The notes beneath the pieces were generated by a model. It saw only the letters and a program-made list of their open reading frames with translations, searched no databases and was not told the DNA's origin. This document shows, piece by piece, positions 28,180 to 37,836 of a DNA stretch of 64,000 nucleotides (within the stretch, counting starts at the first letter, position 1; each line of letters starts with the position of its first letter). Both the position numbers and the translations under genes were made by a program. Where the stretch lies: the NCBI GenBank assembly GCA_903885505.1, contig CAISIU010000101.1:1-64000 (forward strand), given 5' to 3'. The DNA comes from an uncultured Actinomycetes bacterium. GTDB taxonomy: Bacteria > Actinomycetota > Acidimicrobiia > Acidimicrobiales > RAAP-2.

Positions 28180-31100
28180 CTAAATGACGAGATTCACTGA
28201 TCCTGAATTGATGACGGGAATTGCCCCCGCGACCGACAGGCTGTACGCCCCCGTCAGGCCGACGAGGGGGGCGAGGGGGCGCAGCATGTCAAGTGAGGTA
28301 CCACTCGCGAGAACGAGTGAACCCGACTGAATGACAATGACGTCCGCGCCCGTGGTGCCCGCGACCAGGCCCACCAGCCCACTGGTGTAGTGAGTGGGAG
28401 TCGCCGTCGTCACCGTCGCGCGTAGTGATCCGGTGAGCGTGCTCAGGTCCACGGAGAACACGCTGACGCGTGAACTCGTGGGTAGGGCGACGGTGAGTGT
28501 GTTTCCCATCGCGAGCACCGCGGCGGTCCCGGTGGTGCTGGCGGGGGCAGACCCGATGACGACCTGACGCCAATTGCCCGCCGACCAGACGTCGAGCACG
28601 CTCGACGTCGCGGTGCGCGTGGCCACGATGATCTTGGCGCCGACCGTGATGGCCGACGGTGCACCCGTGATGGGCGTGGCCCTGATGCTGCTCGTCACGT
28701 CGCGAACGGTGCCGACGAGGCCACTGGCATTCACCGTGGCGGCCATGAGGTGATTGGACGCATTTCGCCAGGTCACCAGCCACTGGCCCGCGGTGGGCAG
28801 TGCGCTGATGGTGGGCACACCCATGAGGTTCATGGGCTGCTTGGCGGTCGCGGTGATGTTGATGACGCGAGGCGAACTGGTGGCGTTGAGGTCCACCACC
28901 ACGCTGCCACCGGCATTGATGGCCACCGAGCAGGTCGCCGCGCAGCTGAGCGCGGGGTTCACGTTGCTGGTGGGCAGGTGCTGCGAACTCGTGAGGTCAA
29001 TCGTTGAACTTCCCGACGCGGTGGCGAGAAAGAGGTGGCCTTGGGCGCCGCGTCCCGCGATGTAGAGGGTGCCCGAACTGCTCAAAGCATCAACAGCCGG
29101 TAGATACGACAAGAGTCGAGCCAGACCTAACGACGCCGAGACGGGGGCGGGGAAGGGCGACGTGGCCGTCAGCGTCGTGGTGGCGAGGGCCACGTTTCCC
29201 GCCTGGACACTGAGGGTGACGGTGCCGGCCTGAGTGGGACTCACTGTGAAGGTCGTGGTGCCGTTACTCGTGGTGGAGCTCACGGCCAGCCCCGATGAGG
29301 GCGACGACGTGAGCGTCGGGGTCAGGGTCGTGATCACCGTGCCGTCGTACGTGCGAGGCGTGACTGAGACGATGAGTGGGGCACCGTCCACCGACGTCGA
29401 GGAAGTCGACGCCGTCACGCTGGAGGTGCGGGCGACGGCGACCGCGTCACCCACCGTGATGGTGGAGGTGGAAATGTTGCGACCCGCCACGACGATGCTG
29501 AGCTGATAGGTGCCGGCCTGCGTGGCCGAGAGCGCGAAGGTGCTGCGGCCCGCACTGACGGACACAGCGTTGCCAACAATGAGTCCCGTGGCCGGCGTCA
29601 CCGAGACCACCGGGGTCACGGTGGTCATGAGCGCATTGGCAAAGTTGCGCGCCGTCACGGAGAGGGTGCCGGGTGCGCCATGGACGGTCAAGCTGCTGGG
29701 GGCACTGACCGTGGAGTTTGTGGCGGAGGCAACGAGCGGGCAGATGGCGTTATAGAACGTCGCCGGATCGATGGTGCCCAGTCCCGAGGCGGGGTCGTAG
29801 CCCACGGTGGCGTCGAAGGCCCCGAGACCCAGCGTGTCGTTGTTGCCTCGGGTGATATCGATCAGGCCGCCACCGGAGGTGTTCATCGCGTAGAGCTGCG
29901 TGTTGAGATTGCCGAAGCCCGTCGTCACGCCGCAGTTTTGACTCGCGACGGCGATGATGGACGCCACGAGGGGTGAGCCAATGGACGTGCCCCCGATGCC
30001 ACCCCACGATCCTTGGTAGCGAAAAAGAAAGCCGCGACTGGGGTCGCCGACCACGGAGATGTCGGGCACTGCTCGACAGGTCTGGTCCCCGGTGACCCCA
30101 CAGGTCGTCGGACTCAGCGAGAGAGCCCCCGACGCGACGAGGGCGCTTTGTTGCCAGGCGGGGGTGGCGAAGGTCTGCGAGAAGCCACCGCCACTACCCA
30201 CGGTGGTGCCGATGCCGTCATTCCACACTGACGCGGCGAGGGGGGAGAAGCTCGTGACGCTGAGGCCGCCGACACCGGTCACCGTGGGCTGACCGGCGGG
30301 GTCGTCGACAGCCAAGACGGAGGTGGCAAAAGAATTGGAGGAGTCGTAACAGTCCGCCGAACCGGAATCACCGGAAGCGGCGATGAGGGACTGCCCTTGG
30401 GCCACCATCTGCTGGAAGATGGGCACCTCGGCGCTTTGATCAAGCTGACTTTCGCAGATGCCCCACGACGAACTGATAATGGACGCACTGTCATCGGCGG
30501 CCATTTGTGCGTACACGTCGGTGGGCCCCACGTCATTGTTGGGACCGAGATACACGATGACGTGCGCACCCGGACTCATGGCGATGATCTCTTGGAGGTC
30601 AAGAGTGGGCTCCGCACCGGTTGCGGGATCAAAGGGGCCGGCACCACCATCAACAGTGACGGTTGAGACCGACGGCGTGATCCCGAAACAGTTGGCGTAG
30701 GCGGTGATGTCGGAGTTTCGATACGCGGCTAATTCGTAGAGGGCAATGGTCTGGCCGACACCCGTGTTGCCCGCCGCCCACTGCGAGGTGAGGCCGTAGC
30801 CCGCTGCTTCGGCCTGCGGTGACCACGCACCACCACTTTGGATGGACGGCTGTGCCCCACTACAGCCACTCGTGACCGTGGGCACACTGTGCGCGACGAG
30901 TGACGTGTGGACGCGCTCGCCGCTGATGCCGGTGACGGCAGCAATGACACGGCTGAGTGAGAGTGGCACCGAGGCGGGAGTGTTAACGAGGGTTTGCCAG
31001 CGTGACCCCACGTGACGCTGGACGAAGTGCGTGCTCAGCGCGCGCGAGAGATCTGAGATCTGGCCGCGAGCGGTCACCACCAGGCCACCATCACGAGGCG

Positions 31101-31443
31101 CGTCGAGGTGAACGTGAAACGAGCGGAAGTAGGCGCGCACCGCGGCCAGAGCCGACGCGGACGGGGCGAAACGGCGCGCGAAGTCACCGCGACGAAGAAA
31201 GTGGCGATACTGCGGCGATGACGGATTGTTCACCGCGTCCACGAGTCGCTGCAGCTCCACGGGGTGCGAGGGACGAAGAACGACGTTGATGGCCAATGTG
31301 CCATGGGCGGCGCGGGCGTGCACCGTCGTGACGAGCGGGGTGGCGACGACCACTCGAGGTTCACTCGCCGCGACCGATATCGCAGGCACTACTGAGGCCG
31401 CGAGAAGGCCCGCACTCGCGAGGAATATGCGGCCCATTTTCAT
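28180..31443 (-). CDS. S53 (sedolisin/kumamolisin) secreted peptidase with activation prodomain and C-terminal repeat region
   Basis: prodomain HPVELQRLVDAVNNPSSPQYRHFLRRGDFARRFAPS; catalytic ExxxD in EPTLD, oxyanion SGDSGS, GGTSIGSP serine. Confidence 0.93.
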   Translation of the reverse strand: MKMGRIFLASAGLLAASVVPAISVAASEPRVVVATPLVTTVHARAAHGTLAINVVLRPSHPVELQRLVDAVNNPSSPQYRHFLRRGDFARRFAPSASALAAVRAYFRSFHVHLDAPRDGGLVVTARGQISDLSRALSTHFVQRHVGSRWQTLVNTPASVPLSLSRVIAAVTGISGERVHTSLVAHSVPTVTSGCSGAQPSIQSGGAWSPQAEAAGYGLTSQWAAGNTGVGQTIALYELAAYRNSDITAYANCFGITPSVSTVTVDGGAGPFDPATGAEPTLDLQEIIAMSPGAHVIVYLGPNNDVGPTDVYAQMAADDSASIISSSWGICESQLDQSAEVPIFQQMVAQGQSLIAASGDSGSADCYDSSNSFATSVLAVDDPAGQPTVTGVGGLSVTSFSPLAASVWNDGIGTTVGSGGGFSQTFATPAWQQSALVASGALSLSPTTCGVTGDQTCRAVPDISVVGDPSRGFLFRYQGSWGGIGGTSIGSPLVASIIAVASQNCGVTTGFGNLNTQLYAMNTSGGGLIDITRGNNDTLGLGAFDATVGYDPASGLGTIDPATFYNAICPLVASATNSTVSAPSSLTVHGAPGTLSVTARNFANALMTTVTPVVSVTPATGLIVGNAVSVSAGRSTFALSATQAGTYQLSIVVAGRNISTSTITVGDAVAVARTSSVTASTSSTSVDGAPLIVSVTPRTYDGTVITTLTPTLTSSPSSGLAVSSTTSNGTTTFTVSPTQAGTVTLSVQAGNVALATTTLTATSPFPAPVSASLGLARLLSYLPAVDALSSSGTLYIAGRGAQGHLFLATASGSSTIDLTSSQHLPTSNVNPALSCAATCSVAINAGGSVVVDLNATSSPRVINITATAKQPMNLMGVPTISALPTAGQWLVTWRNASNHLMAATVNASGLVGTVRDVTSSIRATPITGAPSAITVGAKIIVATRTATSSVLDVWSAGNWRQVVIGSAPASTTGTAAVLAMGNTLTVALPTSSRVSVFSVDLSTLTGSLRATVTTATPTHYTSGLVGLVAGTTGADVIVIQSGSLVLASGTSLDMLRPLAPLVGLTGAYSLSVAGAIPVINSGSVNLVI

Positions 31444-31486
31444 ATGGCCACTCTACGAAGCCCGGTGGACCCCGCGTCGGTCGCCC

Positions 31487-31978
31487 CTAGGGCGTAGGGC
31501 GCAGGCGACGAGAAATGTCCGCGCAGTCGAGGCATACCGATTCGGGAACCAGACCCACCTTCATTAACTTGGCGAACATCCAGCAGCCCAGACAAAAGCC
31601 GGCGAAGGCCTCGAGCGAGGCGGCGAAGATCAGCGCGAGGAGGACCCATCGACCGGCACCCCAGCCCGCGGTCAGGGTGACGATGCCCGCGGCAGCCGAC
31701 ACGGCCAAACCCACCGCTTGGGCAAATCGCTTCGGCGGACCGGCCACGAACGTGGCGTGCCTCTCGAGGCGCGGCGCGACCAGGCGAGTGGCGATCTGAC
31801 CCAAGGGCGAGAAGCGGGGGCCACTGGCGACGCGAGCCGCAAAGCCCAGCGTCAGGGGAATCAGAATCCAGCTCCAATTCGTCACCAGGGCGATCACGCT
31901 CATGAGCACGACGCCGGTCGCGACGGTGCGGGCGGCAACTTCGTTGACCGGGTTCGGAAAGGAGAAGAAGCGGCGCAT
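31487..31978 (-). CDS. DUF4395-family membrane protein
   Basis: FPNPVNEVAARTVA...LEAFAGFCLGCWMFAKLM...CLDCADI. Confidence 0.8.
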   Translation of the reverse strand: MRRFFSFPNPVNEVAARTVATGVVLMSVIALVTNWSWILIPLTLGFAARVASGPRFSPLGQIATRLVAPRLERHATFVAGPPKRFAQAVGLAVSAAAGIVTLTAGWGAGRWVLLALIFAASLEAFAGFCLGCWMFAKLMKVGLVPESVCLDCADISRRLRPTP

Positions 31979-32019
31979 TCGTTAATCCTACCACTTCACT
32001 AGGAATAGTGGCAGTCGGC

Positions 32020-32787
32020 CTACGCGGTGACGAGGCGAACCACCGTGGCGAGGCCCGTCGCCACAATGAGGCCTCGCACCACCTTGACCGACAGACGCTG
32101 AATGAGCAAGGTGCCGAGGATGCCCCCGATCAGCGTGCCGATGAGCAGACAGCCGACGGCGGAGCCCACCAGGTGGCCACGCAGGGAAAAGATGATGGCG
32201 GCGGTGCCGTTCATGATGATGGAAATCGCCGACCGAAGACCTTGATAGGTCGCCATGTCGGCGTCCAAGGTCAGGGCGAAGAGGGCGAGGAGCAAGATGC
32301 CGACCCCCGCGCCGAAATATCCGCCGTAGACCGCGATGGCAAAGTTGCCGAGCTGTAGCGCCGCCTTGCGCTGACCGTGGGTGGTGCGGTGCGCCAGGCG
32401 ACTGGTGAGCCAGGGGGCCGCGGCGAAGAGAAGGGTCCCCACCAAAATCAGCCACGGCACGATGGAACGAAACGCGGCGGAGCTGGAGTGCAGCAAGATC
32501 TCGGTGCCGAGGGCGACGCCGAGGATGGAACCTGGAATTAATTCGGCAATGGCGCGACCCTGCGTGGCGAGTTGGCGACGAAAGCCCCCGAGGCCTCCGG
32601 TGTAGGAGGCCACGACGCCCACCGATGAGGTGACATTGGCTTGTAGGGCGGGGATGCCGGCCGCCAAGAGCGTCGGGAAGGTGATGAAGGTCCCCCCGCC
32701 GGCGATGCCGTTACTGATGCCCGCGGCGACGCCCGCGATGAGGTAGGCCACGATGCGGCCGGGTGAGTTCAAATTGACCGCGAGCAT
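32020..32787 (-). CDS. sulfite exporter TauE/SafE-family permease
   Basis: GVAAGISNGIAGGGTFITFPTLLAAGIPALQANVTSSVG...GYFGAGVGILLLA. Confidence 0.9.
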   Translation of the reverse strand: MLAVNLNSPGRIVAYLIAGVAAGISNGIAGGGTFITFPTLLAAGIPALQANVTSSVGVVASYTGGLGGFRRQLATQGRAIAELIPGSILGVALGTEILLHSSSAAFRSIVPWLILVGTLLFAAAPWLTSRLAHRTTHGQRKAALQLGNFAIAVYGGYFGAGVGILLLALFALTLDADMATYQGLRSAISIIMNGTAAIIFSLRGHLVGSAVGCLLIGTLIGGILGTLLIQRLSVKVVRGLIVATGLATVVRLVTA

Positions 32788-32875
32788 TTCATTACTCTAC
32801 GGAGGTGCCCTTTACCCCTCGGCCAACTCTCGCCCATCCCTCAACTTGCTCTCGGTGCTTTGTACCGTGGGCGGC

Positions 32876-33331
32876 GTGACCCTCATGACTGGTGAACTTC
32901 TCGTTCCAGACGATGCCCCCACTGACCTCATTCGTGCGGCCGGTGGCGTGATTCTTCGTCGCACCAGCCAGGGCCTCGAAGTGGCGTGCATCTATCGCGA
33001 GGCGCGCAAGGACTGGACCTTCCCCAAGGGCAAGCTCGATGACGATGAAACCTTTGAGCAGGCGGCGCTTCGCGAAGTGGTCGAAGAGACCGGCCTCACC
33101 TGCGAGATTGTGCGCTTCATCGGTACCACGAACTACACCCACCGCAAGGGCCGTCCGAAGATCGTCGCCTACTACCTCATGACGCCACTACGTGGTGAGT
33201 TTGAGAAGAACGATGAAGTCGATGAACTTCGTTGGGTGAATGTTGACGACGTGGCGCCGCGTCTCACCTGGGATCGCGACCGGGAGCTCTTCGAGCTGTT
33301 GCTCGCGGGTCCCGACTTGTCGTTGATTTAG
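32876..33331 (+). CDS. NUDIX hydrolase
   Basis: GKLDDDETFEQAALREVVEETGL Nudix box; GTG 32876 preferred over track start 32753 (TACCGT-N7). Confidence 0.93.
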   Translation: MTLMTGELLVPDDAPTDLIRAAGGVILRRTSQGLEVACIYREARKDWTFPKGKLDDDETFEQAALREVVEETGLTCEIVRFIGTTNYTHRKGRPKIVAYYLMTPLRGEFEKNDEVDELRWVNVDDVAPRLTWDRDRELFELLLAGPDLSLI

Positions 33332-34059
33332 TTCACGCGCGATAAGAACGCCGCGGTGGCTGCGTCGCGTGGCTGATCAAAGATCTGCTGCGGCGTGCCG
33401 CTTTCGACGATCTCACCGTCATGCAAGAAAATCACTCGGTCGGCGACATTGCGCGCGAAGTTCATTTCGTGCGTCGCAATCAGCATGGTGGTGCCACCAC
33501 GCGCGAGGTCGGTCAGCAGATCGAGAACTTCGCCCACCAAGGTGGGGTCAAGGGCGCTGGTGACTTCGTCGAGCAAGAGCACGTCGGGCTTCATCGCGAG
33601 GGAGCGCACGATGGCGACACGCTGCTGCTGGCCGCCCGAGAGGCGGTCAGGAAATTCGAGAGCTCGCTGCGCGAGGCCAATGCGCTCGAGAAGCTGCATC
33701 GCCTCCGCCTTCACCTCGTCGCGAGGGCGACCGAGGGCGCGAACCGGACCCAGCATCACGTTGTCAAGTACGGAGAGGTGCGGAAAGAGGTTGAAGGCCT
33801 GAAAGACGATGGAGATGTGTCGACGCACCAGGTTGGGGTCGATGCGCGCGTCGGTCAAGCTCTGACCGCGAAACACGATGTCACCCTCATCGATGGTCTC
33901 GAGCAGATTGAGGCAGCGCAGCAAGGTTGACTTGCCCGAGCCCGAGGCGCCAATCAGGCAGACCACCTCGTGCTCCGCGAGGTCGACGCTGATGCCGCGC
34001 AATACCTCGTGGTCACCAAAGCGCTTGCGAACATTCTGAGCGGAGATCACGGTGCTCAT
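33328..34059 (-). CDS. polar amino-acid ABC transporter ATP-binding protein
   Basis: GASGSGKSTLLRCLN, LSGGQQQRVAIVRSLAMKPDVLLLDEVTSALDP. Confidence 0.95.
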   Translation of the reverse strand: MSTVISAQNVRKRFGDHEVLRGISVDLAEHEVVCLIGASGSGKSTLLRCLNLLETIDEGDIVFRGQSLTDARIDPNLVRRHISIVFQAFNLFPHLSVLDNVMLGPVRALGRPRDEVKAEAMQLLERIGLAQRALEFPDRLSGGQQQRVAIVRSLAMKPDVLLLDEVTSALDPTLVGEVLDLLTDLARGGTTMLIATHEMNFARNVADRVIFLHDGEIVESGTPQQIFDQPRDAATAAFLSRVN

Positions 34060-34949
34060 GCGGCACCTCCGGCGAGTCGACGACGACGGTCCTTGGCGAT
34101 GAGGTGGTCGGTGTAACGCGTCATCGGAATGGTGAGGGCGAGAAAGAGAAGCGCGGCCACGGTGTAGCCGGTGTAGTTGAACTCCATGGAGCCAAAGACG
34201 TGGGCCGCCTGGTTGGCTTCGACGATGCCCAGCGTGCCGACGAGGGCCGTGTCTTTTTGCAAACTGATGAAGTCATTCAGAAGTGGCGGAATGACGTTGC
34301 GGATTGCCTGCGGCAAAATCACACGACGCATGGTTTGTACGTCAGACAGGCCCAGTGACTTGGCGGCCATGACTTGACCATTCGGCACGGAGTTCATGCC
34401 GGCGCGGTACACCTCGGCGACGTACGCGCTGTAGGTGATGACCAAGGTGGCACAGGCGTAGGTAATGGGGGTGCGCTGCGAAATCCAGCCCGCCTGCATG
34501 CCCGGTACGCCGTAGCCGACGGCGAAGAGGACCAAGATGATGGGAATGCCACGAAACACGTCGGTGTAGATGGCCGAGGCGACGCGCAGCGGCGCCAAAA
34601 TCGGCGTGCGGCTGAGTCGCAACCACGCCAGACCAAGGCCGAAAATAAGAACGAGAACTTCGCACAGCATGAACATCCACACGTTCGTCTCAAAGCAGCG
34701 AAGGATGGAAAAGAGGCTGCGGCTCGGGTCACCCGTGAGGTTGATCCAAAACGAATGCGGGTCTAAGAAGAAGTGGCGCACGTTGGCGCCGTTCGGGGCT
34801 CGCCAGAAAAACCACACCACGAGGCCGACGATGAGCGCCGACGAGAGGGAGCTCGCCACCGCGGCGCGCCGACCCACAAAGAGTCGGCGACGCCGCGGAG
34901 CGAACAAAGATGGCAAAGACGCCGAAGCGTCTGAAACCGTTGTATCCAC
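34056..34949 (-). CDS. polar amino-acid ABC transporter permease
   Basis: multi-TM; YVAEVYRAGMNSVPNGQVMAAKSLGLSDVQTMRRVILPQAIRNVIPPLLNDFISLQKDTAL. Confidence 0.95.
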   Translation of the reverse strand: MDTTVSDASASLPSLFAPRRRRLFVGRRAAVASSLSSALIVGLVVWFFWRAPNGANVRHFFLDPHSFWINLTGDPSRSLFSILRCFETNVWMFMLCEVLVLIFGLGLAWLRLSRTPILAPLRVASAIYTDVFRGIPIILVLFAVGYGVPGMQAGWISQRTPITYACATLVITYSAYVAEVYRAGMNSVPNGQVMAAKSLGLSDVQTMRRVILPQAIRNVIPPLLNDFISLQKDTALVGTLGIVEANQAAHVFGSMEFNYTGYTVAALLFLALTIPMTRYTDHLIAKDRRRRLAGGAA

Positions 34950-34952
34950 TCG

Positions 34953-35852
34953 TTAGGGCTGGATAGGGGTCAGCTTCGGCACCTTGGTGTAGATGCCGAG
35001 GTACTGACTCTGCAGGGACTTGATGGTGCCCTTGGTGGTCAAGTCGGCGATGGCCGCGTTGACGCAACCAACCAACGTGTTGCCCTTCTGGAAGAGCAAG
35101 CCGTAGTGCTCACCGGTCGACGGGAACTGTCCGACCTGGGTAGCGAGGGGCTTGTTCTTCGAGTCGACAATCTGCGCGGCTGCCATGTACTGGCCCGTGG
35201 GGGTGTCCACGACAATCGCGTCAACCTGTCCAGCCGTCAAGGCGGCAACGGCTTCGTCCAGCGTGTTGTACACGTGGACTTGCTTCGTCGGCTTGATGTG
35301 GTTGTTGATGTAGTCCAGGCCGGTGGTGCCGATCTGGTCTCCATAGGTGTAATTCTTCAGCTCAGTCGCGCTGTGGTGCTTGACGATCGCATTGGTCTTC
35401 AAGGCCACGATGGACTGCTGAACGTTGTAGTAGCTGTTGGAAAAGTCAACAACTTGCGCACGGTCCGTCGTCACCGAGATTTCGTTGATGTCGAAATCAA
35501 AGTTCTTGGATCCGGGGGCGAAGCTGCTGTCAAAAGCCTCAGCAGTCCACTTGACATTCTTGGAAGTGATGCCGAGGTCCTTCGCGATGGCGTACGCGAG
35601 GGCAGACTCGTAACCCTTTCCGGTGCTCGGGTTGCCATTGGCACCAAACCAAGGCTGGTACAGCCCGTTGTTGATGTCGGAAGCAACGGTCAACTTGCCC
35701 GCGGAAACGAGCGGAAGGTGACCGGACTTGAATGACGCCTGGCACTGCGCGATGGTCGTCGTCGCGGTGGCGGAACTAGTCGAAGCGACCAGTCCGGACA
35801 ACACGAGGGCGGAACCGGCAGCGAGTGACGTCAGTGACTTAAGTCCACGCAT
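34953..35852 (-). CDS. amino-acid ABC transporter substrate-binding protein (SBP family 3)
   Basis: signal peptide; GYESALAYAIAKDLGI...EINEISVTTDRAQVVDFSNSYY...HYGLLFQKGN. Confidence 0.92.
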   Translation of the reverse strand: MRGLKSLTSLAAGSALVLSGLVASTSSATATTTIAQCQASFKSGHLPLVSAGKLTVASDINNGLYQPWFGANGNPSTGKGYESALAYAIAKDLGITSKNVKWTAEAFDSSFAPGSKNFDFDINEISVTTDRAQVVDFSNSYYNVQQSIVALKTNAIVKHHSATELKNYTYGDQIGTTGLDYINNHIKPTKQVHVYNTLDEAVAALTAGQVDAIVVDTPTGQYMAAAQIVDSKNKPLATQVGQFPSTGEHYGLLFQKGNTLVGCVNAAIADLTTKGTIKSLQSQYLGIYTKVPKLTPIQP

Positions 35853-36006
35853 GGATTCTCCTTATGGATGTGGTCGGCTTGTTCCTCCCACGAGCCGAAT
35901 CCTATAGGGGGTGCGGGAGCAACGTTCCTGCAACCTGTTCGCGTTAAGGGCTAGGTAGTCAATAGGCTGAGAACGTTTCCGTCACCGTTGACGGTTTATT
36001 AAGGGG

Positions 36007-36915
36007 ATGCAAATGAAAATGTCACTTCGACGCATCGTCATGGCCGGCGCCCTCCTCGGCACTGCCACCATGTCGATCACGGCCGCGGGTGCGACCACGG
36101 CTCACAAGGCGAAGACACCCATGTATTACGTCGCGTTGGGCGACAGCTACGCCATGGGCTACCAGCCGGGATACTCCGACACGTCCGAGACCGTGCATGG
36201 CTACGTGCAGCAGTTGCCGGCCCTCGTGAAGGCCAAGGCCAAGCTGGTGGTGGTGAACTTCGGTTGTGGCGGCGCGACCTCCACGTCGATTCTCCAGCAG
36301 GTCGGCTGTGCCTCCTTGGCGACGTCGCTCGGTGGCCAGACCTACCCGACCCAGACGCAGGAGCAGGCCGCTATCGCCTTCATCAACGCGCACCGGAGCC
36401 AGATTGGTCTCATCACCATTTCTATTGGTGGTAACGACTTCGACGCCTGCGTGAACTCGAATGACGCCATCGGTTGCGTGAGCACCTCGATGCCGCAGAT
36501 GAAGACCAACATCACGACCCTGGCTTCCGACCTGCGCGCCGCGGCGGGCCCGACGGTACCAATGATTGCGACCACCTACCCAGATGTGGTTCTTGGCATG
36601 TACGTCACGACGCCGCCGAACCCGGGTTTTGCGAACTTGTCGCTCATTGCGTTCAAGTCCATCATCAACCCCGACATGGTGCAGGCCTACACGCCGTCCA
36701 ACGTGGCCTTCATTGACGTGACTACCGCGACCGGTGCGTATACCCCGCTCAAGAAGACCACAAAGCTGGCGCCCTACGGCAAGATTCCGGTCGCCGTGGC
36801 CACCGTCTGCAAGCTCACGTGGTTCTGCGAGCGTAAGGACATCCACCCCAAGACCGCGGGTTACACCTTCATCGCCCAGTTGGTGGCGAAGCAGTACTTG
36901 AAGATGGTGAAGTAA
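36007..36915 (+). CDS. secreted SGNH/GDSL hydrolase
   Basis: signal peptide; YVALGDSYAMGY, FGCGGATST, ISIGGNDFDAC, DIHPKTAGYTFIA. Confidence 0.9.
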   Translation: MQMKMSLRRIVMAGALLGTATMSITAAGATTAHKAKTPMYYVALGDSYAMGYQPGYSDTSETVHGYVQQLPALVKAKAKLVVVNFGCGGATSTSILQQVGCASLATSLGGQTYPTQTQEQAAIAFINAHRSQIGLITISIGGNDFDACVNSNDAIGCVSTSMPQMKTNITTLASDLRAAAGPTVPMIATTYPDVVLGMYVTTPPNPGFANLSLIAFKSIINPDMVQAYTPSNVAFIDVTTATGAYTPLKKTTKLAPYGKIPVAVATVCKLTWFCERKDIHPKTAGYTFIAQLVAKQYLKMVK

Positions 36916-36939
36916 CTCTCACCACTTCGTCCACGAAGT

Positions 36940-36979
36940 GACACTGCCGGGTGCCGCGAGGCACCCGGCAGTGTCTTTT
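36940..36979. terminator. intrinsic terminator
   Basis: gacactgccgggtgcc-gcga-ggcacccggcagtgtcttttc hairpin between convergent genes. Confidence 0.9.
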
Positions 36980-36990
36980 CGTATCGACGT

Positions 36991-37575
36991 CTAATGACCC
37001 GCGAGCTTCTCGGGGTAGCGGAACCAGCCCTCGGGCGTTTCGTACGTGCGCAGCACCTTGGCGGGAGCGCCGGCCACGATGCAGTTCGCGGGGATGTCCT
37101 TGTTAACCACCGCGCGCGCACCCACGACGACGTTGTCACCGATGGTGACGCCCGGCATGATCATGGCGCCGTTGCCGATCAGGCAGTTACGACCAATGAC
37201 CACCGGAGCGGTGAAGGTTTCTTCGCCGGGCAAAGTGGGGTGATACATCGAGTCGTAGATGGTCACGTAGTCGCTAATCAAGGTGTGGTCGCCAATGGTG
37301 ATGGAGTTGAGCGCCACAATTGACACGCCTTGATTGATGCCGATCCAGTTACCCATCGTGAGGGTGGCGCCCTTGCGGGCACCGAGGTTGATGGCGGTCA
37401 GCACCCCCTCGAATGACAGTCGCCCCAGAGTGACGCGGCCCGCGAGTTCAAGGCGGGGGAACTTGGCGGAACAGACCAAGAGGCCGTTCACCGTGCAGTT
37501 GCGATGGATTTTTACCCAGGTGGTGAGGAGGGCGGTCAGAAAAAGGGCACGAAAGCGTCGATAGATATTGGTCAC
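36991..37575 (-). CDS. left-handed beta-helix (hexapeptide) acyltransferase
   Basis: NCLIGNGAMIMPGVTIGDNVVVGARAVVNKDIPANCIVAGAPAKVLR. Confidence 0.92.
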   Translation of the reverse strand: MTNIYRRFRALFLTALLTTWVKIHRNCTVNGLLVCSAKFPRLELAGRVTLGRLSFEGVLTAINLGARKGATLTMGNWIGINQGVSIVALNSITIGDHTLISDYVTIYDSMYHPTLPGEETFTAPVVIGRNCLIGNGAMIMPGVTIGDNVVVGARAVVNKDIPANCIVAGAPAKVLRTYETPEGWFRYPEKLAGH

Positions 37576-37707
37576 AACTCCAATTCTCCCACTTCTACTT
37601 CCTCGAAGGTGCCCACCAACGATACGACCGGCGTTTTGGCAGTCGGGAACTCCTTTGGTAGGATTAAGAGCCTTATCGCGGTTCCCTCGGGAATTTCGCT
37701 AAGACTC

Positions 37708-37799
37708 GGAGAGGTGCGAGAGCGGCCGAATCGGACTCACTGCTAATGAGTTGACTGGGGAAACTTGGTCCGAGGGTTCAAATCCCTCCCTCTCCGCCA
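37708..37799 (+). tRNA. tRNA-Ser(GCU), CCA encoded
   Basis: GGAGAGGTGCGAGAGCGGCCGAATCGGACTCACTGCTAATGAGTTGACTGGGGAAACTTGGTCCGAGGGTTCAAATCCCTCCCTCTCCGCCA; anticodon GCT, long variable arm. Confidence 0.95.
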
Positions 37800-37836
37800 C
37801 GGTGGTGGGTATCTGCCCACCACAAAAAGGAGCACA

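Noticed and set aside
36022-36846. 274-aa ORF opposite the SGNH hydrolase
   Set aside because: Shadow ORF with biased composition; the + strand has signal peptide and GDSL motifs
16380-37799. The two tRNA-Ser genes as integration sites for a mobile element
   Set aside because: No integrase, no direct repeat of the tRNA 3' end, and housekeeping genes on both sides
37765-37836. N-terminal extension of rimO in the ORF track
   Set aside because: Overlaps the tRNA-Ser gene; GTG 37837 with AAGGAG gives the canonical RimO N-terminus RYWIETLGCPKN
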